Assembly (NCBI RefSeq): GCF_030272615.1
Contig: NC_081405.1
Location: 574,089,252 to 574,153,251, forward strand
DNA length: 64,000 nucleotides
Direction: 5' to 3'
Source: Cryptomeria japonica
Lineage: Eukaryota > Streptophyta > Pinopsida > Cupressales > Cupressaceae
The notes below the pieces were generated by a model. It ran no database searches. It saw only the letters and a program-made list of their open reading frames with translations, and had not been told where the DNA came from. The position numbers and the translations under genes were made by a program. Of the stretch, positions 55,586-64,000 are shown one piece after another. Every line of letters begins with the position of its first letter. The stretch's first letter is position 1.

Positions 55586-55668
55586 GTGAGCGATCATATT
55601 TTTGAAGTGGTATATTATACATTATAGTCTATTATTGCTTCTTCAACAAATTGTTATCTTTTTGGCAG
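55586..55668 (+). other. Candidate 5' UTR intron of the hAT gene
   Basis: The donor is AAAG|GTGAGC. A T-rich run precedes the acceptor TTTTTGGCAG, which is followed 17 bp later by the start ATG. The 83-nt length is ordinary for plants. Confidence 0.5.
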
Positions 55669-55685
55669 CCTTTATTTTGTTGGAG

Positions 55686-58378
55686 ATGTCGAATAGGAAG
55701 AGGGGTAGGAAACTTGAATGTGGGGAAGGCTAGGAGAGGCCAACAAAAAGAAGAACGTTCTCTTCATACTTTGGCATTGGAAAGGATTGTGGTGAAAATC
55801 AGGAAGGTACATCATCACAAGTACAAGTACAAAATTTGCCACCTACACCGCATGTTGAAGACGACGACGAACCTGATATCTCAGATCAGGATAATCTTGA
55901 AGAAGATTATCTGGTAGATACCCAAGTTAGCCGGAATGATATAATCGACTTGGGTGATAATGCACGAAAAGGGAAAAGAAAAACCATATCAAAAAAGGGT
56001 GAACCACAATAAAAAAAGGATCAGGAGTGGATATGTCAGTGAGGAATTTTCCAATTAATTGGGCATCAAAGTTTCCATTCATTGAACCAGTGGAGAATCC
56101 AATTGAAGGTGAGCCTCTAATAGAATGCAGGTGTAAGATTTGCACTTGGAAACATAACAAGGAAATTAGGTTGCAGCTAAAATTTGACACCATAGAAAAG
56201 CATATGCATAAATTTTATGAAAAACAAATGATAGACGGGGTTGAATAATCAGTGATAAGATGGAAAAAAAAGGAGGAATGTAAGCATGTGAGGAATGCTG
56301 AAGAGTATTATTTTCATGAGAAAAAGCAGACGAAGCATGCTTAAGTAAAAGGTTCTATTGAAGCTGTTTTTGGAAAAGCAATGCAAATAGAACAACTTGG
56401 AAAAATTGTTCAGTTAAGCATTGTTTTTTATATTTTGAGCAGAGGGCGTGCTATGATAGATTTCCCATCAATTAGTGGTTTATTACACTTTTTGAAAGTT
56501 CCTAACTATCTTAATAGACACTGGTCAGTAAACAGTGGATGGGAATGGGCAAGTTGTCTTGCTGAGGTTGAAAAAGAAGATGTAAAGGAAAAAATAAGAG
56601 AGTCAAACTTTATTGCAATTTCTTTAGATGAAGTTACGGTAGTAGACAATACTTCATGGGTATGCATGCATGTTTATACTGTAGAGAATCATACTCACCA
56701 TATACTATCTATTGCTAAAATGAAGGAGAGTTCGATAGTGGAAAATTTATTTCAACTAGTAAAGAAAAGTTTAATTGAATATGGAGGTATGGATGACATG
56801 ACGATAGCCAAAAAATTGGTTTGTGTTGGAGCAGATGGAGATGGAGCTTGAGTAATACAAGGTCATAGGAATGGTCTTTGCACAAAGATTGAAACTTCAT
56901 TTGCACCATACATTACTGCAATTCACTGCATGGCTCACAGAATGAATCTAGCTTTTGGAATTGTGAGCAAGTTTGCTTTGGTTAAAAAATTGAAATTTTA
57001 ATCAAGGAGCTCTACTCACACTTTTGTCGAAGTCCCAAGCAATTTATGGAATTTCAACACTTTTTTGATGGAATAACTGATGGGAACAAGCTTCTCAAGG
57101 ATAATGATACCAGATGGATCTCTTTGGATGGTCCAACGCATTGAGTGTTTTCAAAATATCCATCCTTGATTGGACTATTTCACACCTCGCGATGAATCAG
57201 ATCAACCAAAATTTCTTGAAATTCTTCACAGGTTAAGTAATTTAGAGACACTCTTAACTTTAGTAGCTCTTCTATCCATGCTAGAGGAAATGAGGAATAT
57301 TATGAAGGCTGCCCAAAAAAGAGCTATGTATATTGCAGAATATGCTATGTTGCGTAAGATGACATGCACGACCCTTGACAATCTCTATCAAAATCAACAA
57401 ACACTATCTGATGAAAAATCTGTTAAGTGGCGGACACTTAGAAATTTGAACAATCCTAATAACCTTTTACAAATTGGCACAGACGAGGAGGTATGTGCCA
57501 ATGTATGAGGAGTTGAGATACCAATGCACTTCTATGCCATGGTCGACCCCAAGGAACCAGGAAAGCGCCCCAGGAATCAACTAGCAAGAGTTACAAGGGA
57601 AGATTTCAACAAGATTGTTGAGACTATAACTACTTCTGTGAATAAAATTGCATATGATCTTTCCTCACAAATTAGAAGCAGATTCCCTACTGACAACCTT
57701 CTCGAAGACATGTCTATTGTGTTTCCTCATTATTGGAGCCTCAACATTGCATCTGATTTTCGAAGTAAGATATTGATTTTGATAAAACAATTTTGCACAT
57801 CCAGAAAATTGAATGGAGTAACTATAAATGGAATATTAGATGAAATTCATGTTCGAGAGAAATCATCTCATTTTTCATACACAATGAGAGAACAATATGC
57901 CAAAATGGAGAACCCCCATGAAAAGGGATCAGTAACAAGGCTTTGGAAAACTATAGCTGAGAACAAAATGTTGCGTGATTCAATGCCAGAATATGTGACG
58001 CTTGCTGATTTATGTCTTACCATGATATTGGGTTTGGTGGAAGATGAGAGAGTTTTCAGTGCTTTGGGGTTCCTAAAATCAAAAAACAAACTGGATAAAA
58101 AATTGGAAAATTGCTTGAGGCTCTATACCTCTAAGTATGATGTCCACACTTTTCTTTATGATAGGGCACTGCAAATTTGGAGGTCCAAATATGAAAGAAG
58201 AGGTTTGGGAAACACTTCAAACCAAAGTGCCAGTGGGACTATTTCCCCATGTACTAGACCTATTGGTATCATTGAGTTGCAGTTCAATGAAGGTATGCAT
58301 ACTCGGAGTGAAGAAACTCAAACCACAGACAAGAATCAAGAAAGCTCTGAATTTGATGAGGATGAATGGCAACTGTAA
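55686..58378 (+). pseudogene. hAT-type transposase, decayed
   Basis: The first ATG (55686) gives MSNRKRGRKLECGEG and an acidic region. After a shift at a 7-A run near 56010, the frame continues with a BED-like zinc finger (CRCKICTWKHNK, then TIEKHMHKFY, about 56130-56220). The catalytic half follows: SNFIAISLDEVTVVDNTSWV, KKLVCVGADGDGA, ITAIHCMAHRMNLAF. The C-terminal dimerisation part (57524-58378) has LADLCLTMILGLVEDERVFS, ALGFLKSKNKL and LENCLRLY, ending in an acidic tail. Stops occur at several places (56246, 56342, 56849, 57506). The layout matches DUF4371/ZNF862-like hAT proteins. I could not find terminal inverted repeats or an 8-bp target duplication. Confidence 0.82.
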
Positions 58379-58514
58379 GAGAGTGGCATTTATTAATCTT
58401 ATTACTGTATTTCATCATTCATATTACAAAAGCATATTACTTTTTGCAATTAGAATTTAATATTGATTTGTAATTGTATTTTTCAACTTTCTATTTCCAG
58501 ATTTATAATAGCAT

Positions 58515-58520
58515 AATAAA
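58515..58520 (+). terminator. Candidate poly(A) signal of the hAT gene
   Basis: AATAAA lies about 137 bp after the stop codon at 58376-58378, in A+T-rich sequence. No better candidate lies between. Confidence 0.4.
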
Positions 58521-58607
58521 AAAATTATAATGTGTTTATTGATATAGAGATGTTTATTGTTTATTTATACATGTTTGAGTCTCAAATCTGTGTGATACAT
58601 GTCAAAA

Positions 58608-58929
58608 CCATATGATACAATTCATCCAATAGTAATACACATGTCGAGAACTTAGATTTTCATTAATTGTTTCAAAATACAGCCATATGATACAATTCAT
58701 TCAATAGTAATACACCAATCTATGTGATTCTCCATGCAAATTGCAAAAGTGAATACAAAGTTTCAGAACCCTTTGCAAATGACCCTAAATTCCCTTTTAT
58801 AGAAACAAGAGAGCAACAAGAGGTCCTATGTGATTCTCCAATGTCCATGCAAAAGTGAATACAAAGTTTCAAAACCCTTTGCAAATAACCCTGAATTCCC
58901 TTTTATAGAAACAAGGGAGCAACAACAAC
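58608..58929. repeat. Two overlapping sets of direct repeats downstream of the hAT gene
   Basis: CCATATGATACAATTCAT-CAATAGTAATACAC occurs near 58610-58641 and 58683-58714. A 106-bp unit starting CTATGTGATTCTCC occurs at 58720-58825 and again from 58826 to about 58929, about 90% alike. They may be remnants of the subterminal repeats of the transposon, but this is not shown. Confidence 0.75.
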
Positions 58930-59329
58930 TTCAAGTCGAATTGCATGTTTGCAACATGTGAAGATTGAACATCAAAATCACAAACTTAGCACAGATTTAT
59001 ATGGCCATCATAGGCCATATTAACAATTTAACTTCTGCTACATGTTTGATGTCTCCTGTTCAAAAAAAAGAGTTCAAAATTAAATATTAATTCACTCCAT
59101 GACAAATTCAACATAGATAATAGCACTGCCTAAAACCTACTAATCATAAATAGAGAAATGCATAAATGTTAAAGGAAGGGAGAATTTGAGAATAGAAATT
59201 TACTAGCTAAAGTTTTGCACTGTGCATCATAGATTCATAGGCTAGATTAGCAAAATAGCAAACAGAAGAAACATAAAACCTTGAAATTAAGAGTAAAATA
59301 AGAAAATTGTGCAATACATACTATGATTC
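58930..59329. other. Non-coding gap between two convergent pseudogenes
   Basis: No reading frame or RNA gene is visible. It is A+T-rich and would contain the 3' flank of the minus-strand gene at 59330-63403. I see no clear poly(A) signal for that gene. Confidence 0.45.
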
Positions 59330-62300
59330 TTAAGATTTTTGTGCCAGTTTTTGTAGGGTGCTCCACTCTTTGTCTGATGGAAGGTCAATATTCTGTAAAC
59401 TATGGAAAGTCAACTCCAACTTCATCAACATTCCATATTTAGAAGATTTACTTAACATCATTGTTTCATCCAGTACCGAATTTAGAGTTGTAAATGGTTG
59501 GATGAATTCCAGAAAGCTTTGGGGAGTTGTGTCCTTTGGAAGAAAGTCTAAATCAGACTTCATTTTTATCTCCATGCCTTTTTTGTAAGCTTCTTCTCCA
59601 ATGAATTTATTTGATGGGTCAACGGTCTTAGGAAAACCAAGTTTAATAAAATTATTTTTCTTTTCTTGCAGCTTCAAGATCTTTTTTCCACAATTTTCCG
59701 TAACTTTTGATGTTTCCGTTAGCTTCTGGCATTTTTTAATGATAGATGATGTCTTAACTGTGGCAGCAATTCTTCCCTTGGATGCCAAGTAGCTGTCACT
59801 GGAACTATAGACTACTTTCAGAATTTTTTTGTCATATCCTCTTTTGAATAAACATTTGTGCGCTTCTCATAGTGCCCTTTGATTTTCATATAAATTAGTC
59901 TCAGACTTTCAATCAATTGAAACCATTCACACAACTTGTCACTCCTCTGCATTATTTGCCACCAAATGTTTTCTTGTATATACTTCATTGTATTTTTCAT
60001 ATTATCTTTCAATCTATCCACCAAAGTTTTTATTTTATCATTTGCATTATGCAGGTGTTCTTTCATTTGTGCACATTTTTTTCTTTCTTCCTCTACTTCC
60101 TCTTGCAAATGTTTTTCTTTTTCCTTCCCATGATCCAATAGGTCCTGTAATTTTCTCATTTCGTCAACAATAGGCTCATAAATTTTGTATAATTTTTGAA
60201 AACTCGCTTTTTCCTCATCAATTTTTTTACTGCTTTTGGTTAGTTTTTCTATGAGGTCCTTCAATTCTGCGTCCATCTTCTCCTACTCTGCAATTTCTAC
60301 TATAGAGCCTAAATTTCTATCCTTTTCTGTAAATCATTGCAGTTGCTATTTGCTGCTTTCCTCCTTGATTTTTTGTTTTCCAGGTTTGCCTGTAACTTCT
60401 ATTTGTCTCTCCAGTTTATTTTTTTCTCTCTCCACCTTTAGCAATGAAGTGTAGACCACTTCGTTAGTCCTTTTTGACACACTAATTTTGTCCACATTAT
60501 GTACTTTGGAAAAATCCATTTGGAGGGCGCTAACTTGAAATTCAGATGGATCTATCTGACTGTGTGGTGGATTTTTATCTTTAGTTGGGGCCAAGGGCAT
60601 AACAACCATGAACTCCATCATATCTTTTTGTAGGTCATATGTTGGAAATACCCTGTTCCTTGCAAGTTGTTTGTTTACAACTTCATTTAGGGAAACCCTA
60701 TGAAATGCTTTCTTTTTTTCTTTATTTGCTTTTGTTGTGTGTTCATATTTTTCATAGTAATCACAAAATTGAAAATCTGGGCTTGCTGAAGCAATTGAAT
60801 GTTTGAAAGGTGACATAGGAATACCATAGGCTCTAGTTCCACTTATTCCTGTGGTTTTAACTAATGCCTGACTAGGATTACCAACAACAGTTCCTGATCA
60901 TGTCCCACTCCCACTAACACTTTCATATGTAGTTTTCATAATCTCTTAAGGTGTGTGATCTGAAGCTACAAATGATTGATTTGTAGTGTCAGTGGCACTT
61001 GATATAAGATTCTCAATAGTATGAGATTGAGTATCTACCACTAGTGGCATCTTGCAAGAGATTTTTTGTTGTTTCCATTGTCCAACACCAAGAAAACTAG
61101 TATCAATAGTAGTACCCATGCCAACCCCACCAATCACAGTGGCACTTGACTAAACAATAATAGGATTACTATCCCCAGATTCTCCACCAGTGGTAGTGGC
61201 ACTTGATTCACCACCAATGGGAATACCATGATGTGGTGGTGGTTGTGGATTTGAACCTGAAACAAATGTAGGTGGACCTTGAGGGTAATGAGTAGTACCT
61301 ATCGGTGATGAATCTGAAGAATCAAGTCGAATGACTGGTTTAACATGACCTTTTGATTTTGACCCTGATGGAAATTGTACCTGAAGTGGATACCAAATGC
61401 CCTCTCCTCTGGGACCTAGACCACCACCTTCAAAACCCATTTTTTCCACAATGCTTGCCCCTTTACTATATTGTCTTTCATTGCCTCATGGACTACATCT
61501 AATATTTTAGGGACTATAGTAGTTGTTTGAGTGGCCTCAATCTCATAATGATCATCATCTTCACTCCTGTCATGTGTTGTTGTGGGATGCTCCATATTCC
61601 ACAATTTGCTAAACTCTCCATCCTCGTCAATGGTCTCAAATTCTGCACTTGCCTTTGGTTCACCGAGATTCCTCCTCATAGTCCAAAAATCATTTATTTT
61701 GGTTTGAGTCCAATAATTCTCTTTGCATTCATGCAAAATTGATTTGGGAAAAGTTTTCTTAGATGGATTAGCAGATTTTAGGTATAAATTGTAGGACCTC
61801 CTATTTTGGATGCCCTGGCCGTCCTCTGTTGTCCTCTATGTGTGCAAGGCCATCATTTGTGATGAAATTTCTTCTATTGAAATGTTATTGTCGACTACAA
61901 TTTTCTCCATCTCTTTTTTAACCTCATCCCAGGAGTCCATGTTTCTAAGCTTTTCTAGCAATGGTTTACTTTCATTTGACATAATGCTGAAGTGTTCCCA
62001 TTTTTCTTAAGCCTTGTTTGAACTACACTGATTGGATCATAGTGCCAGAGACCCTCATCACCAAAGTTAAAAGCTGTCAAAAAATCATGTGCCACATTGA
62101 ATGCTTTTCTCTCAAATGTGAACCCTCCACGTGACAAATGCAAGGAAGGAAATATGCTCTTCTTTTGCTGACCATGGAAGTGCCTATCTCTGCTCTCCAA
62201 TTTCCGTACATACTCTAATGTAAATACCCTCTTTGTCACATGTATTGGAAGTCTATATGGTTTTACTGGTGATCTGTAAAACCTTAACATAGTGAATTCT

Positions 62301-63403
62301 TCCATGAAGAACCAGTCAGCCAATTCTATTTGACTTCTGAGTTGAATGCAATCTCTAAAAGACATAGGCAACCTAGGCATTGGAGTGCTTGTAATTTCAT
62401 TATACATTGGTGCCAAAAGGAAGTCTACAAAATGGTTGTAGTTCTTTCTGTTATCATGCATCCTTATCTTTGGTGTCCAATCATATATTGGACACTCTGT
62501 TCTCTTCCCAGACTTCTCATTAATCTTATAGCTCACAATTTGAAGCTTGTTGGTCTCGAATATTGCACGATACTTGGATAGAAGGAGATAGCACAAGTAG
62601 GATGAGAACCTAAATGTCTTACAAGAACCTTTTTTGATCATTAGTAATCGTTTTTGCATGGATTTTATAATGTGCTCAATGAAATTACATCTTACTGGTT
62701 GAGCTACACAATGGATATTATTAATCATTTCAAGAAGGCTTGCACCCACTTCCCTATCATTTTCCAATCCCACGCAAAATGACAGCAAGGAAATAGTGTC
62801 CCCAACCCATGGAACAAAAATCTTAGAATCATAAGGAGGCTTATGATTCTGATCCAACACAATACCAATACCACTCTTTATTAGACCTTTGATAAATGAA
62901 TCTTTGTGACTTGGATCAAGACTCTCATAATTCCCTTCCAGCTTTTCAAGGTCAATTTGGACGTTTGAGTTTTGGGCTTCAAATCCTAGGTTCAACAAAC
63001 AAGCAAATTCTTCCTCATTTATGGATAGAATTTCCTCTTTTGCATTTTTATTGACAATTGATTTTTTATCTTCATCATAATTTTCGGTGTAGACCATGAC
63101 AAAATCAGGGCAAGGGAATACTTCAGGTAACACCATGCTTCCCAATCCAACATCCCACGATGCAATTTTATATGTTCTTTGTTGTAACATTGGGTTGAAA
63201 ACAATAAATTTTTTACTGCATGGATCTGCCGCCTTACTAGACAATGCATATCTAATATCTATGATACGCTTTTCACCATGGATAGCAGGGTCATAAATAT
63301 CATGGTATTTATCAGTGAAACCTGGTGTTTTTACCAGTTCGGTTAGGTACATTTTATTTTTCACATGGCTTCTTGTTGAACTATTGCTTCCCGTTTTCCC
63401 CAT
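59330..63403 (-). pseudogene. Long decayed gene of unknown function with G-patch and coiled coil
   Basis: I do not recognise the function. From ATG 63403 a 482-codon stretch is open to 61955 (KYHDIYDPAIHGEKRIIDIR, WFFMEEFTMLRFYRSPVKPY, VFTLEYVRKLESRDRHF, GDEGLWHYDPISVVQTRL). A shift in an A run near 62005 leads into MSNESKPLLEKLRNMDSWDE and 61736-61416. A second A-run shift near 61440 leads to KMGFEGGGLGPRGEG, a G-patch (RNA-associated glycine motif). The frame runs on through stops into 60816-60346 and a coiled coil at 60276-59818 (KEKHLQEEVEEERKKCAQMK). A third A-run shift then gives 59788-59330. The total is about 1350 codons without a coding intron. The N-terminal half recalls multicopy hypothetical proteins of gymnosperms, but I cannot verify that. 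Confidence 0.65.
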
Positions 63404-63405
63404 TA

Positions 63406-63524
63406 CTATTAATGTTAATAATTCAAAATAATGCTAGATAAAAACTTGAAAATGCTAACCCTCATATTGGACCACGAGATTACCAAAAGCAAAAAAGGCG
63501 GGATGTAGGTGTTCTAGATTTTAC
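63406..63524 (-). other. Candidate 5' UTR intron of the unknown gene
   Basis: The donor on the minus strand is TTCCAG|GTAAAATC and the acceptor is ATTAACATTAATAG, with a branch-point-like TTAAC 8-12 bp before it. The acceptor leaves only TA before the start ATG. The 119-nt size is ordinary. Splicing is not proven. Confidence 0.4.
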
Positions 63525-63613
63525 CTGGAATTTCAATTTCACTAGATTGGCGCAGACAATCTCTATTGCAACTTGCATTGCTCAATCTAGTAGCTGCTTC
63601 TGAATCTCCCTCA

Positions 63614-63620
63614 ATTTATA
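63614..63620 (-). promoter_or_regulatory. Candidate TATA box of the unknown gene
   Basis: The minus strand reads CCTATAAATTGAGGG, about 90 bp upstream of the candidate donor and 215 bp upstream of the ATG. A start site about 30 bp on would give a short non-coding first exon. Confidence 0.4.
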
Positions 63621-63717
63621 GGTTTTTCCATGAAATGAAATACGATTATGATTTATGAGTCTCTTATTTTGAAAACTTTGAAAAGTAGAAAAGTAATACC
63701 TAAAGGGCAAAATATCT

Positions 63718-63916
63718 AGAATCATGTTGTAATTTTATTAATTACTATTAATAACTATTCGATGTCGAAGGACAAAACATTTATTACTTCAGTAAAAATT
63801 CCGAGGACATTAAGAATCATGTTGTAATTTTATTAATTATTATTAATAACTATTAGATGCTGAAGGACAAAACATTCACTACTTCATAACTTCAGTATAA
63901 ATTCTAAGGACATTAA
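63718..63916. repeat. Tandem repeat of about 95-104 bp
   Basis: Unit 1 (63718-63812) and unit 2 (63813-63916) both start AGAATCATGTTGTAATTTTA and end GGACATTAA. Unit 2 has an extra CATAACTTC-like stretch. It lies upstream of the candidate promoter of the minus-strand gene. Apart from this repeat, the last 380 bases hold no gene. Confidence 0.9.
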
Positions 63917-64000
63917 ATATAATACATTCAATTCCAGGCGAAGTTCTCACAAATGTGGTCACTTTCCACATTTGGGCCGAAATCCACCCTAAACCACTGA

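Noticed and set aside
63950-63974. Hairpin CAAATGTGG...CCACATTTG near the right edge
   Set aside because: A 9-bp stem with a 7-base loop is easily due to chance in this composition, and nothing downstream is visible.
1-64000. tRNA, rRNA, CRISPR arrays or bacterial operons
   Set aside because: None was seen. The tRNA-like words found (TGGTATCAGAG and similar) are primer-binding sites of retroelements.

Overview
This is plant nuclear DNA from a repeat-bloated genome. A gymnosperm, probably a conifer, is my best guess: nested old LTR retrotransposons fill most of the window, many stop codons look like C-to-T changes, and several repeat-associated proteins have a familiar gymnosperm look. That taxonomic call is an impression, not proof. 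I see no intact host gene. Almost every coding stretch is a decayed part of a transposon or of a repeated gene.

Layout. Positions 1-19588 hold three Ty3/gypsy elements (A, B, C) in the same orientation (minus strand), lying head to tail and separated by homologous spacers of about 310-440 bp (F1, F2, F3). A is cut by the left edge and has an ordinary gag-protease-RT-RNase H order. B and C have RT but neither RNase H nor integrase. In their place the pol frame runs on into a conserved reading frame of about 390 codons that I do not recognise (called ORFX here). C is split by a 3.5 kb TG...CA-bounded non-coding insertion (D). Positions 19589-25430 are old A+T-rich DNA with one decayed coiled-coil coding remnant.

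Positions 26581-53670 are a nest. A plus-strand gypsy-like element (H) was hit twice. First, a 16.3 kb Athila-like complex (K, minus strand, 27636-43963) inserted. K has two outer LTRs, a gag-pol region, a downstream ORF with a candidate GT-AG intron, and a triplicated LTR-gag module. Second, an 8.8 kb chromovirus-like element (E, plus strand, 44611-53424) inserted. E's RNase H was in turn broken by a 1.5 kb copia-like LTR insertion (48863-50367). At each of these three insertions, removing the insert and one copy of the 5-bp target duplication restores the host reading frame.

Positions 53671-58929 hold a decayed hAT-type transposase gene (plus strand) with a candidate promoter, 5' UTR intron and poly(A) signal. 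Positions 59330-63620 hold a long decayed minus-strand gene of unknown function. It has a conserved-looking N-terminal half, a G-patch motif and a coiled coil, plus a candidate TATA box and 5' UTR intron. Together with ORFX it is the least explained coding sequence here.

Nothing in the window looks like a working pathway. What it records is a history of insertion, tandem duplication, module swapping and mutational decay.
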